A stretch of DNA of 64,000 nt from an uncultured Planctomycetota bacterium (GTDB taxonomy: Bacteria; Planctomycetota; Phycisphaerae; SM23-33): the NCBI GenBank assembly GCA_903892515.1, contig CAITIS010000088.1:1-64000 (forward strand), in the 5' to 3' direction. The stretch's first letter is position 1; the number at the start of each line of letters is the position of its first letter. The position numbers were made by a program, and so were the translations under genes. The notes beneath the pieces are model-generated. The model did no database searches. It was given only the letters and a program-made list of their open reading frames with translations, and was not told the DNA's origin. Positions 6,778-15,091 of this stretch are shown piece after piece.

Positions 6778-9297
6778 TTACTGCGCGATAATTGTGCCGC
6801 CGAAGCCGCCCCTCGCCTCCGCAGCCTCGCGTTCGTCAGGCGGAAGCAATGCGATCAACTGGCGCACCGCCGCCTTCAGGGCCTCAAAGTCGTTACTGTT
6901 GATCGCCCGCTGCGCCTGCGCGAACAGCTTCTCGGCCGCTGCCTGATCCCGCATGTGGCCGCGTCGCTCCTGCAGATACTCAAGGTAGCCGACCCAGAAG
7001 CTCGGTTGACGCACGATCACGCGAGCGCCCAAGTCGCGCAAATCCTCTGTCCTGGTCCGCAAGAGTTCGATGCGTTCTTCGCTAATCGCGCGTTCAACGT
7101 CAGCAGCTAGAACGGACAGACGCTCCTTCTCGTCCGGCTCACCGTGCCCCTCAACCACTTCGCGCGTGGATTCCAGTTGTCGGTGCGCCTCCTGGACCAA
7201 GCCGGGCCATTGCAAAGCAGCCTCAACATCATCGTTCAGGATCTTTAGGGCTCGGAGTTTCCTGTCGGCTTCGCCAAGCGCCTCAGGATCGGCCTGGGCG
7301 GCAGCCACCCGCCGCTGCACTGTGTCTACCGTATGCTCAAGCTCAATCTGGTGAAGCGCCGCATCTGCCCTCGGGTCCGCATGCTTCTCGGCCTTCCGTC
7401 GCAGCTCAGCCAGTCGCTCCAATTCCGATTCCAGTTCCACCTTTAACTCTGTGGGAGACCGAGTTACAACTCTGTTTTCGAAGACCTCTTGAAACTCCTC
7501 ATCCAGAATGGGAATAAAGGCTTTCGCCTTCGTCGTTCTGGAAGTGTCAACATCGATTGTGATTTCGATTTCACTGCCAAATGGGACGTCACGCCTAACC
7601 CGCGGATCAGTCGGAAGGATTATGAGCGAGCCGATCAGAGCATTGCGATCAGACTTGGCTCCGCTAGTACCCTCAATTACAGGAATGCAGATCATATTGT
7701 CTGGCCCGGCGGGAATGTTCTTTCGGAGCGCGTAGGCATTGTGGCACACCTTCATGGTCCGTGCCGGCAAGGGGTCTCCCTTCATGAACAGCCAGACCGG
7801 CTTGTTGCCATGCGTATCGATCCCCATATTGTGCGTGAGCGGGGGACTTGTGATGACCATGCCAACCGTGTAGGCGAAGCGATCCGGCGAGCAGGCCAGT
7901 TTCGTCCCCCGGGCATCGGTCAGCATGATCTGAAACTCACACTTCCGACCCTTCTCAGCGTGTACTTCGGTCATGAACGTGCCGGTCGACGAGACGCGAA
8001 TGGCACCGCTGCGCCATTGGCTACGCTGCTCAACGATCTCCACAGTCAAACCTGCCGTGCCTGTCCCCGGCGGTGGCGTGATCCGGCCACCAACCATCGG
8101 GTCGAGTTCGCTCCCTACAGGCTCGTATTCCAACTGGATCTTGTACGTTCCTGCGGCCACCGGCCCTTGCTGGGCGTCAAGCCGCTGGGCGCCTGCGAAC
8201 ACGGCGGCCCCGCGGGCCACGACAGTGATCGGGTCGACACTGAAGTCCAGTCGTGTTTCAAGTTCGCCAGCCACCCGTTCCTGGAGCCACGGGAACAGGC
8301 TGGACCCACCGACCAGTATCGTCTTCTCAATGTCCCGCCCCGACAGGCCCTTTTCCTGGAGCGCCTTCTTGCACAGGTTGATGGACTGAGATACCCAAGG
8401 TTCAATCACCCGTTGGAGGTCAGCTGGCATGAGCTCACAGGCGAAGTCGATAGCGTTCCCTTGGTCATCTTCACATAATCCTTCGATCCAGATTTCCGCG
8501 GGCTGCCTGGTCCGCGATACCTGGATTTTTGCTTCTTCCGCGTGATACTTCAGTTTGGCCAAGGCCGACTTCCATCGCCGCTCTTGGGTATTGCGGTTGT
8601 CCGGAAATGATGCGAGACGATGGGCAGCTTTCAACTTGGGAACGAGCAACTTGTCGACAATATCCCAGTCAATATTCTTCCCGCCCAGGTAGTTGTCCCC
8701 GGCATGGTTGACGACCTCGATGACCCCATCACGAAGCTGGATCACGGCGGCATCGAACGTGCCGCCCCCAAAGTCATATACCAGCCAGAACACCTTGTCG
8801 GCGGCCGACTGGAAGCCGTATGCTAACGCGGCTGCGACAGGCTCCTGGAGCAAGGGGCTCATGGAAAAGCCGGCAAGTTCCGCCGCTCGCCGCGTCGCTT
8901 CGCATTGCGGCAACTCAAAAGCGGCTGGAACGGTAATCACCGCAGCACTCAGCTCTTCGCCCTTGCTCATGTGGACATCGGTCTTCAGCGACTTGAGTAC
9001 CTCTGCCGACAGTTCCTCAGGCAACATCTTCCGTCCGGTGCGATGAAACGGCTTCTGCCATTGTTGCCCCATTCGCAGCTTGAACTCGACGGCCGCGTTC
9101 TCATCGTCATCGATATGGCGTGCCCGCGCCTCGCGGCCCACGAACATCTTACCCCGCTTGTCGAACCACAGGGCCGACGGTGTGATCGATGCTCCTTCCT
9201 TGTTGGCAATAACCTCGGTGGTCGTGCCTACCAGCAGTGCCACGGTGCTGTTTGTCGTCCCCAGGTCGATTCCATAGTCGATTGTGGTTCGCGCCAT
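6778..9297 (-). CDS. Divergent Hsp70 (DnaK family) chaperone
   Basis: The ATPase domain is complete: GIDLGTTNS (residues 9-17), VYDFGGGTFDAA (173-184) and LVGGSS (328-333), as in DnaK. The rest is not canonical. About 110 residues of extra, apparently beta-rich sequence (roughly 385-490) follow the ATPase domain before a weak substrate-binding domain, and the last 200 residues are a long charged helical region. At 839 aa it is some 200 residues longer than DnaK. It has no DnaK-type C-terminal tail. The start follows an AGAGGA site; an upstream in-frame codon is less likely. Adjacent GrpE-like, TPR and kinase genes suggest a dedicated chaperone machine rather than the housekeeping DnaK. Confidence 0.92.
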   Translation of the reverse strand: MARTTIDYGIDLGTTNSTVALLVGTTTEVIANKEGASITPSALWFDKRGKMFVGREARARHIDDDENAAVEFKLRMGQQWQKPFHRTGRKMLPEELSAEVLKSLKTDVHMSKGEELSAAVITVPAAFELPQCEATRRAAELAGFSMSPLLQEPVAAALAYGFQSAADKVFWLVYDFGGGTFDAAVIQLRDGVIEVVNHAGDNYLGGKNIDWDIVDKLLVPKLKAAHRLASFPDNRNTQERRWKSALAKLKYHAEEAKIQVSRTRQPAEIWIEGLCEDDQGNAIDFACELMPADLQRVIEPWVSQSINLCKKALQEKGLSGRDIEKTILVGGSSLFPWLQERVAGELETRLDFSVDPITVVARGAAVFAGAQRLDAQQGPVAAGTYKIQLEYEPVGSELDPMVGGRITPPPGTGTAGLTVEIVEQRSQWRSGAIRVSSTGTFMTEVHAEKGRKCEFQIMLTDARGTKLACSPDRFAYTVGMVITSPPLTHNMGIDTHGNKPVWLFMKGDPLPARTMKVCHNAYALRKNIPAGPDNMICIPVIEGTSGAKSDRNALIGSLIILPTDPRVRRDVPFGSEIEITIDVDTSRTTKAKAFIPILDEEFQEVFENRVVTRSPTELKVELESELERLAELRRKAEKHADPRADAALHQIELEHTVDTVQRRVAAAQADPEALGEADRKLRALKILNDDVEAALQWPGLVQEAHRQLESTREVVEGHGEPDEKERLSVLAADVERAISEERIELLRTRTEDLRDLGARVIVRQPSFWVGYLEYLQERRGHMRDQAAAEKLFAQAQRAINSNDFEALKAAVRQLIALLPPDEREAAEARGGFGGTIIAQ

Positions 9298-9311
9298 ATT
9301 TGTTCGTCCTC

Positions 9312-10004
9312 TCACTCGGTTGGATGTGCCTGTTGGCCGGCGTCGGCGGCCGGCGCGCCTGTATCGCGATCCGCTGGTTCCGCAGCACCGCTATCGGTGG
9401 CTTCGCCGCTTCCGGGCAAGTCGGCGGGTCTGGGATCGTCACGCTCGTCGATCGGCCGAGCCACGATCACGTCGGCCCGCTGAATAAGAATGTCCTTGTA
9501 GAAGACCGACGGCTTGATGGTCTCGTGAATCACTTCCGTGCCTACGCCTTCCATCGGCTGGAACGTTATCGGGTTTACCGCCATGCCCGGCACATACCGC
9601 TGGCCAGTGAGGTCCTGAATCTCGATTCCGCCAGATGCAAGGGCGTCCCAAGCTGCCTGGACGTGCCGTGGAAGATGCCGGAACTCGCTGGGCAACTCGA
9701 CGCCGGCCTGGTTCTCCAGTTTCGCTCGTGCCCGCCAGATTGCGGTAGCCACGGCAGCTACGACCTTGAGCAGATGCTTGGAGTCGGCATCGAGTCCTCT
9801 TGCAGCCATGGGTTCTCTGCCAGCCGGCGCTATGCCCAACATCGCATCTTCGGACACCATTACGATGTCCGGCGACTCGTCGATTCTGAACGGCCCTGGA
9901 TGCGTCATCTGTCGCGCATCATCCACGGCACGCCGCAGGATGACCTTGATCCTGCCCGCCTTGCGGCGACTTTTGGGTCCGTTACCATTCTCGTCAGCGT
10001 TCAT
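9312..10004 (-). CDS. GrpE-like nucleotide exchange factor
   Basis: Residues about 105-195 resemble the C-terminal half of GrpE: a helix leading to a beta domain with GGIEIQDLTGQRYVPGM, then a conserved ETIKPSVFYKDILIQRADVIVA stretch that parallels the GrpE ending on a strand near VVVA. The N-terminal long coiled coil of true GrpE is short or replaced, and a Pro/Ala/Asp-rich tail of about 40 residues follows. By family it would release ADP from Hsp70. It is encoded directly upstream of the divergent Hsp70 gene (15 bases from the likely start), which fits a dedicated partner. An AAGGA ribosome site precedes the ATG. Assignment is by pattern, not by a strict motif. Confidence 0.65.
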   Translation of the reverse strand: MNADENGNGPKSRRKAGRIKVILRRAVDDARQMTHPGPFRIDESPDIVMVSEDAMLGIAPAGREPMAARGLDADSKHLLKVVAAVATAIWRARAKLENQAGVELPSEFRHLPRHVQAAWDALASGGIEIQDLTGQRYVPGMAVNPITFQPMEGVGTEVIHETIKPSVFYKDILIQRADVIVARPIDERDDPRPADLPGSGEATDSGAAEPADRDTGAPAADAGQQAHPTE

Positions 10005-10021
10005 GGCACTGTTCCTTATCG

Positions 10022-12334
10022 TTATCGTTCGCCGCTGTTGTAGCGACGCACCCTGTCATTTACCGAATCGATTTCGCGGCTGTACTCTGCGTACTTGCCC
10101 TCGCGCTCGAGGAGAAGTGCATTATGCTGTTTGACGAGCGCGTTGTGATTTTCGAGAGCTTGCTGATAGAGAGACTGATTCACATCAAGGCCCAGTCGAG
10201 CCTGGCGCTCGTAGCCCTCGATCTCCTGTTTGTAGCGATTGATGCGACTTGATAGCGATTCCAGATTCGAGTCCATCCGCTCGATCTCGGGCTCCATGCT
10301 CTTGGCTCGCGCCTTGCCTGCGTCGATCTGAGTCGATAGCACGGAGAGCGAGTACCTCGGCGGGTCCGTCCGTGGTGGCGAATAGCCATTCGACGGAGGT
10401 GTCCGAGGGCTGTCAGAGGGATACTTGTACGGGCTTGAATAGTCGTCGCCGCGAGGAGACCCCGTCGCTGCATGCCCCCACCTGTCATCCATGATGCCGA
10501 AGACTATTGAGTGCCCAACCGCCGCGAGGACAACAGCCGCTCCAATAACCTGAACGGCCGCTTTCCCTCGCAACAACGAGCGCCCCCGCGAGTATTTCGA
10601 TGCGGTCTTTGGGGTTGATGAGGAAGCGTTGCTCTTCGCAAAAGCGTCAGCATATAGCGGGTTGTGGAAGCTGAACACCGCAAGTGGCCCCATTACGCCT
10701 GTCATCGCAACAGCAGGACCTCGTGCGGCATGGGTGTCTTTCAGGACATGCACCTTCACAAGACAGGCCAACACGCCGAATGCGACAGCCGAGAGCACTA
10801 TGCCAATCAGCAGAAATGGGACGTACTCGATGCGATTTATGTTAACGCCGATGACGAATGAAGCAATCACGGACAGTCCGACAGAAAGCAGGACAAGAAC
10901 TGCCCTTTGCCAGGTAAGTTCCCGCTGATGTCCGCGGCACTCATTGCACAGCGGAAACGCGAAGGAGCGCGTGTGCTTTATGCGCCTGTTGTACCCGGCG
11001 TTCTCTTCCCAGGAGTAACTTACCGACTGCTCGGCATCTGCCGGCCCGAGGCAGCATGCGCAGACACGCGGGACGCTGATCCGTTCCCCAGAAACGCCGA
11101 CCTCATAGACCTTGTTGCCAACGACTTGGATCTTCAGGCTCTCGTATTCACGCTCTTGTTGCAGGTTCTTCTCGACCTGAGCAATGTCCGCTCGAAGCCG
11201 ATCCCGCAAGCCGTCGTGGAGGGCGATGCTTACCGCCTGCTTCAGTAACCCGACGCATCGCTCCCAGCCCCCGGTGCTATTCCCATAGTCAATGGTGCAA
11301 TCACGAATCGCCTGTGCGACGGCGTCGCACGCGGTTCCTCGAAGATGGTGTTTGTTGTCGAGCAGGGCGCAGATGCTGGCCAAGAGGGGGCCCGTGTCGA
11401 TCATCAACTGCTGCGCAATCGTATCGGCGTGTACAGCGTCGGCCTTGCACTTTCCGGGCACAGGTTCGCACATCTGCTTGATTTGTTCGACCAGCGGAGC
11501 CGCTTCGCGATCAAGTATGGCAGCAGCCAGGCTTTCGTCAAAACCAGCAATGTGCGCACGGGCCAGATGCTTCCGCGCGCCGTCGACGTCGCCCCGTTTG
11601 GCCGAACTGATCGCCAGCCTGATACTGATGGTTAGCAGCACCACCGGCAAGGTGCGGCGCAGTCGAGAAGCGACATCCACCTTGAACCGCGGATCATTCC
11701 AGTCACGGCGCAACTCCTCTATTCGTCCGACTACTCGGTCCCAGGCAGCTTCGTCTTTCGCTACAGCAGCCCAGTGATCAAGAGCCACTTGCCAGTGCTT
11801 GTCACGCCGAGCGGCAGACTTCTCGTCGGGGCGTTCCTCGCCCCGAAGCTCACGTTCCATGTCGAGCACGACGGCGTGGTGAAGAACGGCCAGGTTGTGG
11901 GTTGCAACATCCTTATGCTGCCCGTCTCTTGCGAGCTGCGACCACAGGGCATGAGCACCTCGAAGGTCGGCCTGCCGCATAAGTGTAAGCCCGCGATCAT
12001 CATCAGAGCACTGGTGATCAAGTGGCCAGAACCAGAACACTTCGTGGACTAGCCGCGATTCTGGATCGTGAAGTCGCTGATTTGCCTTTCGGATGGCGTC
12101 AGAATCGGGGGCCGGCTCGAGCGGAAGGATGACGGCTTGGCGAGGGGCCGCATCATCGCCGAGTTTCTCCAGCATCTTCATCTTCCTCTGTCGCCTGGAC
12201 AGATCTCCGCTGGAGACATCTATAGGCAGCCCGAGGATACGGAACGCATTGAGGCGATACAGATCGGGCGTCGCGAGTTCGAGCATCGCTCCGCATTCAC
12301 TGTCCGCGCCCAATGATGTACCCGACTCAGCCAC
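10022..12334 (-). CDS. Membrane protein with possible degenerate J-like N-terminus, zinc ribbon and coiled coil
   Basis: This 770-aa protein has several parts. Residues 24-110 (YRLNAFRILGLP, then RRQRK, then KANQRLHDPESRL) resemble a J-domain layout of helices but lack the His-Pro-Asp motif. Residues 110-400 are helical and repeat-like. Cys425/Cys428 and Cys463/Cys466 can form a zinc site. Hydrophobic segments lie near 476-497, 504-526 and 590-612, then a Ser/Pro/Tyr-rich linker and a coiled coil from about 665 to the end. It starts at a GTG with AAGGAG nine bases upstream. Lying between the kinase and the GrpE/Hsp70 genes, it may recruit the chaperone to the membrane; that is inference. Confidence 0.6.
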   Translation of the reverse strand: MAESGTSLGADSECGAMLELATPDLYRLNAFRILGLPIDVSSGDLSRRQRKMKMLEKLGDDAAPRQAVILPLEPAPDSDAIRKANQRLHDPESRLVHEVFWFWPLDHQCSDDDRGLTLMRQADLRGAHALWSQLARDGQHKDVATHNLAVLHHAVVLDMERELRGEERPDEKSAARRDKHWQVALDHWAAVAKDEAAWDRVVGRIEELRRDWNDPRFKVDVASRLRRTLPVVLLTISIRLAISSAKRGDVDGARKHLARAHIAGFDESLAAAILDREAAPLVEQIKQMCEPVPGKCKADAVHADTIAQQLMIDTGPLLASICALLDNKHHLRGTACDAVAQAIRDCTIDYGNSTGGWERCVGLLKQAVSIALHDGLRDRLRADIAQVEKNLQQEREYESLKIQVVGNKVYEVGVSGERISVPRVCACCLGPADAEQSVSYSWEENAGYNRRIKHTRSFAFPLCNECRGHQRELTWQRAVLVLLSVGLSVIASFVIGVNINRIEYVPFLLIGIVLSAVAFGVLACLVKVHVLKDTHAARGPAVAMTGVMGPLAVFSFHNPLYADAFAKSNASSSTPKTASKYSRGRSLLRGKAAVQVIGAAVVLAAVGHSIVFGIMDDRWGHAATGSPRGDDYSSPYKYPSDSPRTPPSNGYSPPRTDPPRYSLSVLSTQIDAGKARAKSMEPEIERMDSNLESLSSRINRYKQEIEGYERQARLGLDVNQSLYQQALENHNALVKQHNALLLEREGKYAEYSREIDSVNDRVRRYNSGER

Positions 12335-12352
12335 GCAATTCTGCTCCTTCGA

Positions 12353-13453
12353 TCACATGCAAATTCCTCGCCGCCACAATGCCAACTGAGACTGGTAGCG
12401 ATCCCGCAGTTCAGGTGTCTTGTTGATTGCCTCCTCCAGCAGATCGGCCGCACTCATGAGGCTGCCGGGGGCTTTGGACATTTCAATAGCGCGCCGCACC
12501 ATGTCATGGGCGGCACTCGCATCCGTGGGCGAACGCATCCCCATGGCGCTCTTGCCGTCTCCGGGCTGAGCACTGCTTGTTGGGGACGAGCTGATGTCAG
12601 GCCGCCCCGGACGCCAGCGATTCAGGTCTTCCAACATCGCCGACGCGTCAGCGTATCTTTCGCTCGGATTCCTGGTAAGGCAGCGAGAAAGGATGGAATC
12701 GAGCGATGAGTCCACGGCCATGTTGTACACGCTCGCGGGTCGTAGCGGTCGCACAAACCGCTTGGCTTCGGCGATGTCCCGTTCATCGAGCTCCGGGTAC
12801 GGAAGCGTGTCGGTGAGCAGCAAGTACAGGGTGGTGCCAAGTGCCCAGACATCCGCCGCCGGCGAGTCCTGGTTCTCGAAGGATTCCGGGGGCTTGAAGC
12901 TCAGCGTGCCCTTGGCGCTGACCAACAACGTGAGTGGATTCACCCTCTTGGCCAGGCCGAAGTCACCCACGCGAACACGCAGCCCGGCCCCGTCGTAACC
13001 GACGAGAATGTTCTGGGGCTTAATGTCGCGATGGACGACCGGCGGTTCTTCGGCATGCGCCACCGCGATGCCCGCGCACACCTGCTTCATGACATCGACG
13101 GCCTGTTGAACAGGCATGAGGTTATCGCGATAGGACCGCCAAAATCGGTCAAGGCTGCCACCGGCCACGTACTCCATCGTGAAGAACCCGAACTCCCCGA
13201 GCGGTAACTCCAGCGTGTTCGCGTCAAAGACTCGGACGATGTTCGGATGCCCGATTCTGGACAGCAACAGGGCCTCGCCGAGCATCTGCTCAATCTCTTC
13301 CACGGTCATGCCGGGCGTCTTCAGAACCTTCATGGCTTGACGACCCAGGAAACGATGCTGGACACGATAGACCTCGGCGAAAGCGCCCTCGCCGAGGTAT
13401 CGCTCTACCGAGTACGTCTCCCGGATTCTCTGTCCTTCCTTCAGCAGTGCCAT
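12353..13453 (-). CDS. Eukaryote-like Ser/Thr protein kinase
   Basis: All catalytic motifs are present: Gly-loop GEGAFAEV (residues 21-28), Lys42 in MKVLK, HRDIKPQN (141-148), DFG (164-166) and a KPPE variant of the APE motif near 187-190. The kinase domain ends near residue 285. A Ser/Pro-rich linker and about 50 residues resembling a tetratricopeptide unit follow. No membrane segment or extracellular sensor is seen, so it is probably cytoplasmic. The ATG at the start of MALLKEG is preferred over a GTG three codons earlier. It is the first gene of the minus-strand chaperone set that also contains an FHA reader, so the module may be phosphorylation-controlled. Confidence 0.93.
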   Translation of the reverse strand: MALLKEGQRIRETYSVERYLGEGAFAEVYRVQHRFLGRQAMKVLKTPGMTVEEIEQMLGEALLLSRIGHPNIVRVFDANTLELPLGEFGFFTMEYVAGGSLDRFWRSYRDNLMPVQQAVDVMKQVCAGIAVAHAEEPPVVHRDIKPQNILVGYDGAGLRVRVGDFGLAKRVNPLTLLVSAKGTLSFKPPESFENQDSPAADVWALGTTLYLLLTDTLPYPELDERDIAEAKRFVRPLRPASVYNMAVDSSLDSILSRCLTRNPSERYADASAMLEDLNRWRPGRPDISSSPTSSAQPGDGKSAMGMRSPTDASAAHDMVRRAIEMSKAPGSLMSAADLLEEAINKTPELRDRYQSQLALWRRGICM

Positions 13454-13676
13454 GAACGCCACCCGTGTTGGCTGCCCTCGGCGTCAGCCGCTGGTGCAGC
13501 CGTCCAGCCGCTATCGTTTGGCCGAACGTAAGTCAGCCGGCTGCCAAAGTCAAGAAGCAGGTTTGGCATCTGTTAGCATCTGCCGCTCGGCGGGGCGGCA
13601 TTGGGAAAACGCGTATCGCCGACGAATGGTCTCGGATAGGGGCCCCGGAACTGCGTTCTGCTGCCCCGGTCTAAGT

Positions 13677-13704
13677 GATCCATCCGTGCGAAACCGGATA
13701 GATC
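13677..13704. promoter_or_regulatory. Inverted repeat, possible operator
   Basis: Ten-base arms GATCCATCCG and CGGATAGATC match at nine positions around an eight-base loop. The repeat lies 224 bases upstream of the kinase start, the first gene of the chaperone set. A regulator-binding role is only a possibility. Confidence 0.25.
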
Positions 13705-13924
13705 ATACCGCAGTGTTCGTCCGGCCGCCAGATGCCGCTGTATTCGCTAGGCGAGACGAACCGTCTCCGGCCGCGCCGAAAAGTGACAACAGCCTTCGCG
13801 GCAGCAACGAGTTGCTCTCTCACGCCGTGTCGGCTACACCGTCCCTGCCCCAAGTGAACCGCAGTATGATGTCGTCGGTTGGTCGTGAACTACCAACGTC
13901 GCCTTTCGCCCCGACTTTGCTGCC

Positions 13925-13962
13925 AGAAAGCCTTCCCTTGAAAAGTGGGAGGCTTTCTTCTT
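13925..13962 (+). terminator. Terminator-like hairpin with T-rich tail
   Basis: AGAAAGCC-TTCCC pairs with GGGAGGCTTTCT (one bulged base) around a nine-base loop, and the second arm runs into a T-rich CTTTCTTCTT. This is the shape of a factor-independent terminator on the plus strand. No plus-strand gene is visible upstream, so it may end an unrecognised transcript or insulate the Nudix gene. Confidence 0.5.
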
Positions 13963-13990
13963 GCGCAAACGCCGATTAGGATCTGCGCTC

Positions 13991-14527
13991 ATGGCAGAGC
14001 GAGTTAAACGTGCCGGGGAGGCTGCTGGATTGCCAGCCTGTGAGCAAAGGTGGACTGGCCAAGGCCGGGCGCCTTTTCAAGTGCTTGTCCTGCCGTATCG
14101 CGTCGCGGGCGTGAGAGTCCAATACGCCATCTTCAAGCGGGCCGATGCCGGCTACTGGCAGTTCATCGCTGGCGGGGGAGAAGGCAGCGAACTGCCCATC
14201 GAGGCCGCTCGTCGGGAGGCCTGGGAGGAGGCCGCGATCCCGATGACGGCATCGCTGCACCCATTGGAGTCGCGCAATACAGTTCCGGTGATGGAGCTGG
14301 CGGGATTCCTGCGCTGGGGGCCGGACGTGCTGGTTGTACCGGAATACACTTTTGCGGTGCATGCGAGCGATGCGGAGCTGCGAATCGGGCCGGAGCACAC
14401 GGAATTCCGCTGGGTCGATTACGACACCGGCCGCGAGATGCTGCACTGGGACAGCAACCGCAACGCGCTGCACGAGCTGAATCACCGCATAATCAACGGG
14501 ATGGTTCCCGGCCAAGAGCAGCCGTAG
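13991..14527 (+). CDS. Nudix hydrolase
   Basis: The Nudix box is easily read: G-x5-E-x7-REAWEE-x-A-I, in the stretch starting GGGEGSELPIEAARREAWEE, with Ala in place of the last conserved Gly. The box coordinates magnesium for cleavage of nucleoside-diphosphate-linked compounds. The protein of 178 aa has the size and layout of NudB-like (dihydroneopterin triphosphate) or dATP pyrophosphohydrolases, but the substrate cannot be told. The ATG start has AGGA nine bases upstream; a TTG ten codons earlier also has a GGGAGG site, but this lies within the terminator-like hairpin. No operon partner is adjacent. Confidence 0.85.
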   Translation: MAERVKRAGEAAGLPACEQRWTGQGRAPFQVLVLPYRVAGVRVQYAIFKRADAGYWQFIAGGGEGSELPIEAARREAWEEAAIPMTASLHPLESRNTVPVMELAGFLRWGPDVLVVPEYTFAVHASDAELRIGPEHTEFRWVDYDTGREMLHWDSNRNALHELNHRIINGMVPGQEQP

Positions 14528-14528
14528 G

Positions 14529-14581
14529 GTGTGCAGGTTCTTCGCCGCGCTGTTGTTGTTTGCGGCGAAGGTTCTGCACAC
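14529..14581. repeat. Large palindromic hairpin, copy 1
   Basis: GTGTGCAG...TTCGCCGC pairs with GCGGCGAA...CTGCACAC over 20-base arms with a four-base mismatch patch and a 13-base loop. It begins two bases after the Nudix stop codon and could act as a terminator, though no T tract follows. A related palindrome is found 21 bases downstream. Confidence 0.7.
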
Positions 14582-14602
14582 GCGTGAGGCCTCGCACGTC
14601 CC

Positions 14603-14645
14603 GTGTGCAGAACCTTCGCGATGAAGCCGCGAAGTACCTGCACAC
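14603..14645. repeat. Palindromic hairpin, copy 2
   Basis: GTGTGCAGAACCTTCGCG pairs with CGCGAAGTACCTGCACAC over 18-base arms with a few mismatches around a seven-base loop. It shares the GTGTGCAG/CTGCACAC ends with copy 1, so the two look like members of one repeat family. Confidence 0.65.
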
Positions 14646-14736
14646 CCTACAACTCGCTGCACACCCCGCGCGACTACAGTTCTGACGTCCCACGCGGCCC
14701 ACGAAATGATGAGGAGCCGATCTGGCTGGCGACCAG

Positions 14737-15039
14737 TCACCCGAGGCCGGTTCGCTCTCCACGTATCCCGAAACCTAGTTTGTTGGCGTTCAGCAGGAGT
14801 GCAGCTACTGCAACTGCTGCCGCAAGCATGACCCAGTGCTCCGCCCACTCGATCCGTTTGTATTCCTCCTGCGTGCCGTATCTCAGCACATGGTTAACAT
14901 GGACCGCTATCGTGCGGTTGGCGCTCGTGTCCGGTTCCGGCGGCAGGGCATAGGAGTACTTCACATGCCAGTAGGTCGTCCAAGTTAAGGCCGCGAAGAG
15001 GTTCAGGATGAACACGCATACGACGATCTTGTTGAGCAT
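14737..15039 (-). CDS. Small membrane protein, unknown (100 aa)
   Basis: Two hydrophobic helices (residues about 3-24 and 68-86) flank a polar segment of some 40 residues with Tyr, His and charged residues, so the middle part probably faces the periplasm. No family is recognised. The ATG at the start of MLNKIVV is preferred over a TTG three codons upstream; an AGGG lies nine bases before it. The downstream neighbour on the same strand is the intergenic repeat region, and the upstream HlyD-like gene ends 52 bases away, so it may be co-transcribed with that gene. Confidence 0.5.
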   Translation of the reverse strand: MLNKIVVCVFILNLFAALTWTTYWHVKYSYALPPEPDTSANRTIAVHVNHVLRYGTQEEYKRIEWAEHWVMLAAAVAVAALLLNANKLGFGIRGERTGLG

Positions 15040-15091
15040 TATCCGCAACCCTATTAGACGCGTCGGAGGCTCTGTTGCTGGGTTCCCGTTG

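Larger units (their letters stand above)
13454..13990. other. Intergenic region with inverted repeats between divergent genes
   Basis: About 540 bases separate the kinase from the Nudix gene, which point away from each other. I see no convincing gene. Three inverted repeats stand out: GATCCATCCG/CGGATAGATC (13677-13704, eight-base loop), GTTGGT/ACCAAC (13878-13897), and the terminator-like hairpin at 13925-13962. Any of the first two could be operators of the kinase gene set, though none is placed next to a clear promoter. Confidence 0.4.

Noticed and set aside
13670-13990. A tRNA or small RNA gene upstream of the terminator-like hairpin
   Set aside because: I looked for a T-loop GTTCNANTC and a CCA-type end and saw none; the hairpins present do not fold into a tRNA shape.
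13961-13990. TTG start for the Nudix gene with GGGAGG upstream
   Set aside because: The GGGAGG is the second arm of a terminator-like hairpin, and the ten extra residues are basic and unlike the family; the ATG has its own AGGA.
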